Positions 11,201 to 22,065 of a DNA stretch of 33,173 bases are shown piece after piece (the stretch's first letter is position 1; the number at the start of each line of letters is the position of its first letter). The translations under genes and the position numbers were made by a program. Origin of the DNA: Lingula anatina (lineage: Eukaryota > Brachiopoda > Lingulata > Lingulida > Lingulidae); the NCBI RefSeq assembly GCF_001039355.2, contig NW_019773625.1, positions 336,481 to 369,653 on the forward strand, read 5' to 3'. The notes beneath the pieces are model-generated. The model was not told the DNA's origin, ran no database searches, and worked only from the letters and a program-made list of their open reading frames with translations.

Positions 11201-11539
11201 ATATTTCGTGGTGACAACTGTTTCTTCTGTCTCATCTAGTTTCTGAACTATAAACTTTTGGTCACACTCCCCATCGACGATGCCCCTCCTAAACACCTCG
11301 TAGGCAGAATCATCCTTCCTGTCAAGAACGTCGAGAAGTGCTTTCACCTTTTGCTTGCCTGTTAGGCTTCTGTCGCAAACCTCATCGTATTCCTGGCGGC
11401 CTATTTTACTCTCTTGTAACAGCAGCTCCACCACATGCTCGATGTTTAAATGTTGGATCAAAAAAGTCCGGTTTCTCCTTAAGTTATGAATAGCGGTATT
11501 CGTCGTCGTTTTTGTTGACGTATTACGAGCAGAAGCCAT
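8233..11539 (-). CDS. CARD-small GTPase (Rab-like) fusion protein (gene B)
   Basis: Five exons on the minus strand, in transcript order: 11539-11170, 9741-9540, 9378-9167, 8679-8590, 8354-8233 (996 nt, 331 aa), GT-AG introns, phases 1, 2, 1, 1. I chose the ATG at 11539 (context AAACATGG) over an in-frame ATG at 11581, because MAS/MAA starts are shared with A and C. CARD spans about 19-102 (RRNRTFLIQHLN, VVELLLQE, VKALLDVLDRKD). The GTPase at 124-291 has GESGVGKT (128-135), switch I LTIGTEF, WDTAGQ (177-182), NKRD (238-241) and ETSA (273-276), all intact. The tail is basic (KKKKSK) then CPC-LRGEKD. The DYKVILLG entry to the P-loop and VYDVTRRES look Rab-like, nearest to Rab18 by eye. A MITE lies in intron 3. 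Divergent partner of gene C. Confidence 0.87.
8718..8998. mobile_element. MITE-like element in gene B intron 3
   Basis: Two diverged inverted arms of roughly 90-110 bp face each other. Shared blocks include GCTGAATGCAATCAG (left about 8788-8802, its complement at about 8909-8923), GACCTAGCT-like and GTCGTTCA-like segments. A 9-bp direct repeat TATTTGGTA at 8709-8717 and 8999-9007 would be the target duplication, which suggests an hAT-type or related non-autonomous DNA transposon. No transposase is present. The ends are approximate because the outermost bases align poorly. Confidence 0.65.
9742..11169 (-). other. Intron 1 of gene B, nothing else recognised
   Basis: A 1428-bp intron separates the CARD exon from the P-loop exon of gene B (donor GTGAGT, acceptor TTCCAG). 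No domain-bearing open frame or clear mobile element was recognised on either strand. It contains an A-run near 10749-10760. Confidence 0.7.
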
Positions 11540-11762
11540 GTTTAATACGAAATGTTCCACACTTGAACTTTGCACGAACAAATGGTGGATATTCTTGAAA
11601 GGAAGATAATTAAGGCAGTGGAAAAACCCTTTGTATTGACATTAGTGGTTAATCTCTGCGTATTTCATGGTAACAGTGCTATAAATAGAATGCGGAATTC
11701 CCGCTTGGATCTACAGGTAATTCCCATTCAGTAAGTGAGCTGATAAGATAGCACACTGAAAG
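11540..11762. promoter_or_regulatory. Shared bidirectional promoter interval of genes B and C
   Basis: Only 223 bp separate the start codons of B (11539, minus) and C (11763, plus). TATAAATAG at 11680-11688 fits a TATA box for C, about 80 bp before its ATG. Two kappaB-like matches follow: GGAATTCCC at 11694-11702 and GGTAATTCCC at 11716-11725, each one mismatch from the GGGRNWYYCC consensus. Function is inferred from position only; the sites lie near or just past the presumed start of transcription for C. Confidence 0.55.
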
Positions 11763-14700
11763 ATGGCGGCCAGGGGAAAGAGAAACACTGGCCCGGCTGC
11801 AAAAATGAAAACGGACGTTTTACTTAAAAACAGGACATTTTTGATCAAGAACTTGCATATCGACGAAGTGCTAGAATTACTCTATCAGGAGAGGAAAATC
11901 GCCAAAACTGAATATGAAAGTATCAACGAAAAGCGAACTCGATCAAAAAGGGTGAAAAAGTTATTAGATGTCTTGGACACGAAGGATGACACGGCCTACG
12001 ACGTGTTCAGAAAAGGACTTGAAGAAGGCGACTGTGACCAGGACTTCATCATAAGAAAGCTAGATGAAACTGAGCAAACGACAATCTCCACAAAATTAGT
12101 GCCCAAACCGAACAAAAACCGGTATAAATGTAGGTATTTAACTGGGGGGGGGGGGGTTCACGAGCGGAGTGAGTACGTGTTGTAAGAGTAAATGTACTTC
12201 GGAATTTGTGTGGGATATAAATACTGCAACCTGATATTGTGATCGTGTATCACGGTATGTGAGTCAATTGTTTGCGACCAAGACATGTCAGTCTATTATA
12301 TATGAGACATGTTTTTCATGACCCTCTCTGATAGTTCACATTGAGTTCATAATTACATTTTTTTTTATTGGAGGCGATCGAGGGATGCCAGTTAAAAAAG
12401 ACCTTAGCTATTTTTCCCGGCACACAGTTGGGCGTAGATAAAAGATAAAAAGCTCGGGACAATTTTCGAAGATTTATGTGAGGGAAATTGAAACGAATAA
12501 TTTCAGGACTTTTTAAATGTTAACCAAGTTTTGATAACAAGTTTTACTTTATTCAGACACCATCACCCCACACGCACACACACACACGCACGCATAGCGT
12601 GCTGCATAGCTTTATGTGGAGCTGCATAGCTTTATGTGGTCTTTTTGCGGGGGAGAAGATAGTAGTCGTGGGGGAGATAAGAATAATATATTGATTAAAA
12701 GACATAAGTAAGTTGTTAGCACAGATCATCCCACTCACAGTAACCAATGCGTGGTTGACCCAAATTACAATACGTTAGCTATTGGAACCACTTTCACACA
12801 CTCACCATTGTAACGACCCTATCTTTATGTGATATATTTCTTATCTCATTGGGAAAATGTAGGACAAAATACGCAACTATTACAGATGAATTTGATTTAT
12901 ACATTAATTGATTAGATAGTGAACAATGATATGAGGCAAGATGCTTTTACTCTTTTATTCTGTGAACCTGAATTTTGACACCCCATAGGTTAAAACGCAA
13001 GCGCGTGAAAAAAATACAAGATGATTTTGTGGGCCTTATTAGTCGTTAGGACTTTGGATGAATAAATTGTGTAATCGTCCAAGTTCAGACAGTGAACGTT
13101 GGAAGAAGATGAAGAAATTTTGAGGGAAAGTCCTCCATTTTATCCCACTGCCGACTCATTTCTGTGGCATGGATAGGATGAGACATAAGAAAGTCTATGT
13201 TGCTCACGAGACTTCTTAATAAATGTAATATTTCCTATAACTATACGTAGAAATCTGTTTGTTTTCTAAATTTTACGGTGACATTAATCATAAAACAAGT
13301 GATACATATGACTTGTAAACATGTACGTGTAAGCAGTGGGTATTAAAAATGCTAAAAGTACAGAAGGGAAAGAAAGTCGTTGAATAATGCATGAGCGGTT
13401 AAAGTTGTATGCGGCAAATTTAAGCAGAATTTTAATGAATTTAAATTACTTTCAAGTGCATTGACGTCTCTGAATCCCTGACTCTTGCATTTTCACATGT
13501 AAATACTGTCCAACACATTTGCAGGGTGATAATCCCTCATAGCAATAACAGCACTGGTATTCCATTATTTAAAAAAAAAACGGCCTTACCGCATTTATGT
13601 ACACTGCAACAGTATACTGATTATGTGCAAACCAGATCCAGACACCCCCTCCCATAGCCAGCTCTATACCTAAATCAGAACCTCTTTAAGAATTTGTAGG
13701 ATGTCCTCATAAATGGATAACTGAGGGATACTAAAATGATATCATACTATATTTGCACCGTATGTGGAACCCCATCACTCCGCAAACGTTACAGAATTTT
13801 TTGCTCCACGCACAAACGCGACAAGTGCGTCCTCCAGTCCAGAGGATACTACACAAAATACTAAAATGTGGCTTTGATTTTTTTTACTATGGTTAGCTTA
13901 TTCATTGGTTGTACAATCAGACTACGGTTCCTAGTGAACTACCGCTATTGAGAGAAACACTAGCTGACTATTGCTGTAGGTGAGATATGCCTTGTCCATA
14001 CATGTATGTAGCATGTGTGTTTGTTTGCACAATATCGTAATGCTGTTTGCTCTCTCTCTCTTCCATCCAGTGGTATTATTAGGTACAGCTGGGGTAGGCA
14101 AGACCAACCTGATGACGGTGTACACTGGAGGGAAGTTCCTAGTGGGGTCCACAGCGACAGTTGGCACGGACTTTGTATCTAAGAACGTCACTGTGGACAC
14201 CGGGAACGAGTGTGAAGAGAGCCAAGTGAGTGTTCAGATATGGGACACGGCGGGCCAGGAGACTTATTGTGCCATGTCTAGAATGTAAGTCATTTTTATC
14301 TACCTCCAAGGGAGAGGGGTATCACAAATGCCCCCCCCCATACCCTTCAGTACAAGTGCACTCCTTTTGCATTTTAAAATAATAATAATGATAATAATAA
14401 TGATGATACGTTTGAACTTTCACGCGCATACTAAAATCTGCGCCGCAAGTGAAAAATTTGATTTAAGTAAAATTGATTCAACGAATGTTTCCACCAACTT
14501 ACAATTATCTATTTTCTTTTAATTAGCATTAACATTAGAAAAGTAAATAGAAGAAGACTAATGAAAGGAACGTATTTCTATAATTTCCCATTCCTTCTGT
14601 AAATTTGATATTAGTGTAATAATGTGCTGTCAATAATCTCCAGCACACACAAAACATGCCAAAGGGAAAGATGAGAGGACTTGCTGTTCGCAATTTATGA

Positions 14701-15568
14701 TCACACAATGGTAAAGCAAAAGGAATACGAATTGTTACCGGCAAAGATTGCGTTCATTGGATAAGGTGTGCCGGGGTCTGTTCGCTCTTACTAATCAAAA
14801 CGTGTACACATTTCAGGGTGTATCGGGAAGCACAAGGAGTAATCTTCGTGTACGACATATGCAACAGAGAAAGTTTCGAGAAACTGGATTTCTTCCTCTC
14901 GGAGTTTAGGCAGTACAACAGTCGCTCTGATAGGGCTGTGATGATGCTGGTTGGGAACAAAAGGGACCTGATTGGGAAACAAGCCTACAAACGTGAGGTG
15001 ACTCCGGAGGAGGCCCATGGATATGCTGGTATGTATGATTTCGTCTGAAGAACCATAATGGAATAGGACGGAGGAGAAGGAGTTATTGCAACTACTTTGA
15101 TTGTCTGAATATCAATCTTTGAGCAAAATGACCTTTAAAATGCTACTGTAGTTACGGTACTGTAGTGATTGATTACCCGGTCTATTGTTAGGTCATACAG
15201 TAGTCATTAATGGTACAAACGCACTTTTGCCGAACTAGATAAAAAATATCTTTAATTCAAAGGTTACCCGAAATTAGAAATAGTTCAACGATTACAATAG
15301 CAGTAGCATAAAATTAATCTAAAAATTCGAAAGTACATAGAGAAACATTTTGTCGTGTGCCTCATGTCGGGAGTCTTTATTTTATTTCAGAGGAACGCGG
15401 CTTGCACTTCATCCATGAAACATCAGCAGCGACTCAGGAAAATGTGGAAAAGGTGTTCAAGATTCTTGTAAATGGTAAAGTTTTTGTCATTTAGTCAGCT
15501 TATTTTCCCCTCCTTCCTTTTTACTCCTTTGATCCCCTCCCAGCCACCCCTCTCTCTCTCTCTCTCTT

Positions 15569-15622
<54 letters not shown>

Positions 15623-15881
15623 ACACATCTCACTTTTTAGTCAGCCCTATTTTTGCTAGCTTACCGGGTCCTCAAGATCTCCGGTAAAGATGGATCTATG
15701 TGTCTTCCAACGACATGCGCTTGGAAATTACAGTGATTTTTCTTTTTTATTTTAAGAAATCTACAACAGAAACCCTGGCAGCGGACTGACTCAGAAGGAT
15801 GACTCCGTAGTGTCTTTGACAGACGTCAAACTGAAACATAGAAAGATGAAATGCCCGTGTCTTCGGGGAGAAGCCGACTGA
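11763..15881 (+). CDS. CARD-small GTPase (Rab-like) fusion protein (gene C)
   Basis: Five exons: 11763-12129, 14071-14284, 14817-15028, 15391-15474, 15757-15881 (1002 nt, 333 aa), GT-AG introns, phases 1, 2, 1, 1, the same as A and B. The start at 11763 (AAAGATGGCG) has a strong context. CARD spans about 18-102 (LLKNRTFLIKNLH, VLELLYQE, VKKLLDVLDTKDD), followed by the family motif EGDCDQDFI. The GTPase at 123-292 has GTAGVGKT (127-134), switch I ATVGTDF, WDTAGQ (180-185), NKRD (241-244) and ETSA (274-277). The loop between the switches is longer than in A or B (GNECEESQ, about 167-174). The tail is basic (KHRKMK) then CPC-LRGEAD. AATAAA at 16229-16234 is a likely poly(A) signal. Full conservation of G motifs suggests a working GTPase; fusion to CARD suggests it recruits CARD partners in a GTP-dependent way (inference). 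Confidence 0.9.
12130..14070 (+). other. Intron 1 of gene C with short repeats
   Basis: A 1941-bp intron separates the CARD and P-loop exons (donor GTAGGT, acceptor CCATCCAG). It holds a G13 run (12144-12156), a CA-type run at about 12572-12592 and a two-copy 20-bp tandem repeat (12601-12639). No other exon or gene was recognised. Confidence 0.7.
12601..12639. repeat. 20-bp tandem repeat, two copies
   Basis: The unit GCTGCATAGCTTTATGTGG plus one linking base occurs at 12601 and 12621 without mismatch. It lies in intron 1 of gene C beside the CA-rich run. Confidence 0.85.
15551..15627. repeat. Compound (TC)n-(AC)n microsatellite in gene C intron 4
   Basis: A TC run changes into an AC run over about 77 bp, with a few interruptions. 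Gene A has a TC run in the same intron; the shared position may reflect ancestry or chance. Confidence 0.9.
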
Positions 15882-16641
15882 AAGTAGTAATGTTGGTGAT
15901 TATAATCAGAAATCAAACTACTGTGTATGGCGATTTTCTCCTAATGTCATATATTGAACTGAGTCAACATCTTCAGTATGTAGGGTATCCCTGCAGCTGG
16001 GATGGAATTCATCCGGGATAACCAAATACGAGGCTCTGGACACTGTGTGACGTCACTGGCATACGAGGCTAGCAAACATGCATGAAGCCGCGTGAGGTCG
16101 GAATAGCCTTATAACTGAAAGGCTATTCCGGCGATGTCGTCTGAGAAAGCAATACAGAGTAACGCGTAAAACATGATGAATACAACCATTGTGCATGTCA
16201 AGAGAACTTAAGAGAAAATAACCCTCACAATAAACTTGGATGAATTCCGTCAGCTCTTATCCGTAGTCGCATTGCACTCACTAGCGCTGTGTCTAACCAC
16301 TCCCTCATCCAAATCTCGCAACATCTCGCTTCGTTTTATGCCTAATCGCGAGATTAGAACTATTTTGGATGATTGCCCTTGGGAACTGCAAATCACGCGA
16401 ATGATACAAAAGATAAACAGTCATTCGTATATAGTTGCGAGAAGTTAAATGTACATAGGCCTACACATCTTCTTCAGGAGACGTCTGAAATGCTTGGCAC
16501 TACTTTCCGTAAACTTTTTGTAATGAATACTGTGGCCCAGTGCATAAGCAGTGCCTTTGCCTCTAACTATTTGACTTGACAGATTAAACTGTTTTGATTA
16601 AAAGCGAAGAATTAAGTATTCGAGAAATTAAATCCTCGGCA

Positions 16642-16884
16642 TGTATGTAGGGTGTCGGGAGCGCACGTGGATCAAGAGACGCTCCCGATGACCTAATTAC
16701 GTAAATAGACTTCATTAACTTAGGGCGCTGATTGGACACTCGTCCTGCAGCAGAAAATCCACCTAAGATCATCATGATAAAGAAAACTGGTATAAAAGAT
16801 CGTTCTTGTTACAAATGGAGGTCAGTTGTTTAATAAAGCAGCGTTACGTTGATTTATCCTTGTGGTTGACTTGGTTTCTGGCGC
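16642..16884 (+). mobile_element. Possible solo LTR with primer-site remnant
   Basis: The region has the order expected of a long terminal repeat: TGT near 16642, a GC-rich hairpin (16655-16688), TATAAAAG at 16791-16798, AATAAA at 16832-16837, then TGGCGC at 16879-16884, which begins like a lysine-tRNA primer-binding site. No second copy, gag or pol is in the window, and the 3' end lacks a clean CA. This could be chance order of common motifs. Confidence 0.25.
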
Positions 16885-17467
16885 ACACACTTACGTGAAG
16901 TTTTAGACATACGAATCTGGGATCGATCGTGAGAGTGAAAGGTTACTTGTGTAAGTGAGCGTAAGTGAACGATAGTGAGTGAAAGCTTTCTACCATTTAG
17001 TACGTTCAGTACAAGGGTCTACAAAAGTCATTTAAAGGATTGGTTCTAGACATAAAATACAATGTATCAAGTTAAGGAAACCACATAAGTCAATGAAGTA
17101 TGCGTATAGATGAAATTGATATGACATATAATTATAATCGTAACGTGTGCTCGCGAAGTAGCTTCTATCCATTGATTTGCATTTTAGGAATTTAACGAAT
17201 TTAAACTCATCGTGTACCAGTCAAAATAAAAAAAAAAGCATGCGTACGAATTGGAACTGGAAAGGTGACCGATTAATGTAATTGTACCTTAAAGGCAGTA
17301 AGGTGGTAAACACAGAGGTATTGACTTTGATTAAGTGACATCACCAGATGAGGAAAAAAAACACGTCACAGATCCCATGTTTATCATTCCAGACGGTGTG
17401 TCACGAAAATTAACTTTCTTGTGATCTCAATTAAATTTAATATGACACAGGTTGTATTCACAATCAA

Positions 17468-17640
17468 AGCTGATCCGCGGACAAACAGATCCGCGGATCA
17501 AACATGGTCGACCCTCATGAAAACTTACCGCGTAATCCCCACGGAGAATGTATTGAGTGTCTGTTAGGGGATTATGCAGCAAACTTTTAAGTGGGTCGGC
17601 CATATTTGATCCGTGTATCTGTTAGTCAGCGGATCAACTT
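17468..17640. mobile_element. MITE-like element, about 173 bp, with long diverged inverted arms
   Basis: Two arms of about 70 bp are inverted copies of one another. Matching blocks in order are TGATCCGC, AACAGAT, GGATCAAA, ATGG-CGACCC and TAATCCCC, with substitutions between them. Almost the whole element is arm, with only about 25 bp of loop, so it is a foldback-type non-autonomous element. I could not identify a target duplication with certainty. Confidence 0.65.
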
Positions 17641-17742
17641 GTTCTAAATGCGCCCATAGAAAACGTTTAAGTCTGTGCACAACAAGACTATTACCTACTC
17701 ATACGTGCCATATGTGACATATATTTTTAGATCTTTGCTGTG

Positions 17743-17809
17743 AAATTAAGGGCAAATGTAAATACAATAGGCCCTATAATTAAAATTAAGGGCAAATGTA
17801 AATACAATA
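17743..17809. repeat. 40-bp period direct repeat, 1.7 copies
   Basis: A 27-base block starting AAATTAAGGGCAAATGTAAA is repeated exactly at 17743-17769 and 17783-17809, with a 13-base spacer. Confidence 0.85.
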
Positions 17810-19682
17810 TAATTATAATAGACGTGCATCGATATTATAAAGTGATACTTAGCATTGGTGACAAATGTTCTTCAAGTCTAGTAAGATGTTTGGTTAATTA
17901 TTGCACTGCGTTATAAATATGCAACAAGCTGTATATTATGTATTTTAAATAGGACTGTTTCACCCGTTTCTATTATTTTAATTTAAGCTGATATAATTTT
18001 AATAAAAGCTGTCTTGACTCCTTTCCTTGGTGTGTATGTGTGTTTGTGTGTGATTTTTCACTTAAACCAATTCGATCAGCGCAGAAGCAATATTTAAAAC
18101 ATTTTCTGTTGCCATCAAATAACCATGATTTTCCTTTGAGCAAAAGATGTGGCCGATGATGTAACTTCCATCTAAAACGATCGTCGTGCACGAGTACAGA
18201 ATGTATCAGACCTCTTAGTGCTAGTTGCACTATCACTGGCTATAATAAACGGTTGACCGAAGAAATAAAACTGACCAAGTTCAAAGGACGTACAGGCGAG
18301 GACAAACAAAGCTGTGCTGCAACGATTTTGCGATCAATTTTGTGTTTTCAATCGATTACAGTATCGATCTACTTGTAGATACCCCACTTTGGTGACTCTG
18401 GACTTAACTTTTATTCTTAGCAGTTTAAGTCACGAATCTTCAAAAATATTAAGACTTCAATGTGGAGGTTATTTTGTGTCTATTCGTGATCATTGTCAGG
18501 GATTATTTTGATGTATAGCATCATAAATATATCATGGAAAAATTGGAGATATGTTACTTTCTACTGCTCATTTTGTCACCGTAGTATCTGAATGTTTGCT
18601 ATTTCATCTACATTTAACAAACTCTCTGGACCCATGGGGAAATTAATATCATATACATTTCTGTTTTGTGGAGACTGCACGTACACTGTATAATTTGAGA
18701 AATGGCACTTTGATAGAACATAGAACTTGGATTAAATTCTGATGTAACAGATATTTTTATACCCCCTATCACCAACCGACTACGGGTCCGTACCATTACC
18801 CACTGTTCTCTCTTAGTCTCATAATAATAAATACTGTTTTTTTATATAGAAAAGGGTTATTTAAGAATCAATGCATAGTTTTTTATCTTTTTGCTTAAAT
18901 AATTAAAAAACACAGAATCACAAGAGGGTGATTTTACTTTTAAGTAAAATTTTACGAAATCTTGGGATAACGAGGAGAAACAGATACGAACGTGCATGAG
19001 GAATAGTTATCGATGTTTTTAATTTATTTTATTTATAATTATTTTTTATTATTTATTAATATTGTTATTCTTATTGTTATTATTATAATTTTGAAAATTC
19101 AACTTTGTTGTAATGGACGATGTGCTTAATTGATTTATCATAACAATAACTAATGATTTAGAAGACAACGTGTTACTAGTAAGCCCCCAAGAATACTTCA
19201 AACTCAATTTTCACTCAAACTTAAGTCAATATGCAGGCAACGGTCTGGTTTCGTATAACATCGACGTGCCAGTTTCAATATTTTAAAAATTAGAATTGAA
19301 AAGAGGTATCAGATTAAAGGCTGGGTCGATATACATTGCAAACACCTTTTTGTAAGAGACAAACTGACAAACCGGGAACTGTGTGGAACTGTGTTTATTT
19401 GTAAAGTTCTTATCAAGGCAGGAGGAAGTTCATCTTGGCTTCACCAACTGTTTTATATACAATAAGCTGCTTTATGTAGACAAAGGTGTGATCAGAGTTT
19501 TATACTAATAGACGTGGTTCAATGAGCACTGTTTGCATTGGGAAACAGCACCAATGATCAATGCTATTATCCTGGCTAAAGAAATAAAAAAAGTCGATAG
19601 ACTGCCGTGACAGCAAGACTGGTTATGACACAAGAGGCATACGGTGATAGTAGCAGAGAACTGTAGATACAAAAGCACCAAG

Positions 19683-22034
19683 ATGCTGCTGTATCTGTCA
19701 CTTTTAATTGGCCCCCTTTGTGTTTTGTCTATTAACCAATCTAGACCTTCGTACAGATGGGGGTACTTTGAGAGTCACATCAGCGCGCGACTTGCAAATG
19801 GCGTGTTCGGAGGAGGAGCGGCAAAAACCTTTACCGTGCAGAAAAGGTCGGAATGTACAACGCTATGCATGCGTCTTGGGCCCGAGTCGTGTGTCTCTGT
19901 CAGTTTTAACTCAGCTGAGTTGATCTGTGAAGTTTACGATAAAACTACTGACGACGACTCCAACACTTCTCCAGTAGCGAGTGAAGGATGGGAGTATTTA
20001 AATCCAAAGTTCGGTAAGTCTAATGATGTGAAACCACCATTATTTTGTTCACACCTATCATTCAGTAATTTTCGTCTATTTTCTATTATTTTCGACTATC
20101 TTCTGACTTCTGAGGATTAACTTCTCTCTCTCTCTCTCTCTCTCTCTGTTTTGAAGTGTGCGCGGTGCGTGCCTACGTCGCCCTTTCATTAGGAAAGATG
20201 TAATCCGTAGTTACCTACATGTACAATACGACAACCACAAATAACACCTTTTTTCTGGTTAAAAATCAACATTTTAGACGTCAGCTTATGGCTGTGGAGT
20301 TCAAGAATTGTTCTATCAGCACCTCATCATTTTGGTAACGATCTAAGGAAGCACTCTTTAGCTTTTTAATTTTTTAAATTGTATTTTCGGTTGCTTTGAT
20401 AAAAAAATTCTCATTAAATTGATAAACAAAGTGCATTGCCACATGTCTAGCCTTTTCTTTCGATATTCATCAAGCAGACAAATCACGATATACATGTATA
20501 AACTTAAATGTATATATCGTCTTTAAAACCGTATCACATATCGAGCATTTAGAATACCGAAAAGATTATTTTGACCATGTATTGCATTTTAGTTTTCCCA
20601 AACGAAGATTTTTTCTCGCTGAAATGTTTTATTGTTGCCCTTAACGATGTTTTTCAATCATTCTTGACATATTTGCTTTTCTTTGTTGTTGTTCCGGGCT
20701 TCATGTCTATTGTGGGTACCGTGGCATTGACCGCGCAAATTTATGGGTAATTGATTGTCGAAAGAATCAATTAAGAATAAAGGGCATCTTATTGAGGATA
20801 AGGTCAATTTAAAACACATTGTACTCGTTTAAAGTGGTGCGCTTACTTTATCGATAAATCGATTAAGTGAATCATGGGACCTGCTCTTTGTTATTACAAC
20901 CTCAGGTAATTTTATTTTAGGGTTTTAGCTTGAAAAGAGTCTTGTCTCAAATCCAATTGCAAATCAATCTGGAAATGAGCACTGGCATGGACAGGGAGTG
21001 CATCTCAGAATATATTCATAACATGTTCCGGATCCTTGCCATCTTCCTATCACCCGGGCCTTTGTATAATTTATTTTTTATGTGATTTGCGCCGCAATGG
21101 AAATCATTCGAGACAGCCCAAAATGTCGCGACTTATCGTAAAAAATCAGGTGAGACCGATGGAAAAATAATCGGCAACACAACCTTTCTGTAGCTAATGG
21201 TATTATTATTATTATAGATTGTTTTAAAATAGTAAAGGAGGTTATCGATTAGGTTCATAACTTCCTTTAAGTGGGGTTCATATATTTGCATATTTGCATT
21301 TGCAAGGGGTGCTACGAGGCGACTCTTTGACCTAAGTAATTGTAAACAAGTCAAACCTCGATACGGGACATCAAATTCTTGAATATTTTATGAAGACTAT
21401 AGAAGCAATAGTAGTATAGGGTCGTATTCAATAACATTATTAGGCTCAATGGTTTGTGAAATAATGGTGTTCCAGGTTTTATTCAAACACATCACTTTTT
21501 AGTTAGATAAAGTTACAGTACCGTCTATTTATGACAAAATAAGACTATCAAATTATTTTCTTGTCTTTAAGAACTGTGAGGGGTCAACTTTTCATTTTCA
21601 GGCCATTTATTGGCATGTGTATTAAACAGTTGGTAGTTGTTCTTCGGTCCACTTCTCATTAACAAAAAGGGTTGGTTGGACTATTGAGTAAATCTACTTT
21701 CATCCGTCACCTGGATCAGTCGAATAGTAGGCTACATGTATGATAAGATTATAAAGACACAGGCGGGTTCTGATGCAAAAATAGTTAAGGTCGAAAATTG
21801 CTGTACATTTTTTGACCAAATTAAATAACATATTGCACCTGCTTGTAACAGGAAAGGTAGTGTTGATGTTCCAGAACAACAACTGTTTTTATTAGATTTG
21901 ACTGCTGTGGATTAACCTTGCCCAGGCGCCGTCTATGCTCTTTATGTTTTAGAACCATCCCATACTATAGTGTTTTTAACCGGCCTTAAGGTGCATGTAA
22001 CACTCTGGAAATGGCCAATTTGGTTAAGGTGTTT

Positions 22035-22065
<31 letters not shown>

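Larger units (their letters stand above)
15882..19682. other. 3.8-kb spacer between genes C and F
   Basis: No coding exon is supported. Open frames at 16236-16448, 17973-18236 and 18314-18511 lack domains and splice partners. The stretch holds the gene C poly(A) signal (16229), two small hairpins (16099-16130 with 12-bp arms, 16655-16688 with 9-bp arms), a possible solo LTR, a MITE and a 40-bp direct repeat. An AT-only tract lies at about 19018-19090. The last part should hold the gene F promoter; I see no clear TATA box. Confidence 0.5.

Noticed and set aside
11540-11581. Longer start for gene B at 11581
   Set aside because: It adds 14 residues not matched in A or C; the ATG at 11539 gives the shared MAS/MAA start with a better context.
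16099-16130. 12-bp hairpin after gene C as a terminator or small RNA
   Set aside because: Animal genes do not end at such hairpins and the stem is too short for a microRNA precursor; listed only as a small inverted repeat.
16236-16448. 70-codon open frame after gene C
   Set aside because: Immediately follows the AATAAA of gene C, has no domain and no convincing start context or splice signals.
19018-19090. AT-only tract as an origin or matrix-attachment region
   Set aside because: Composition alone does not support a function.
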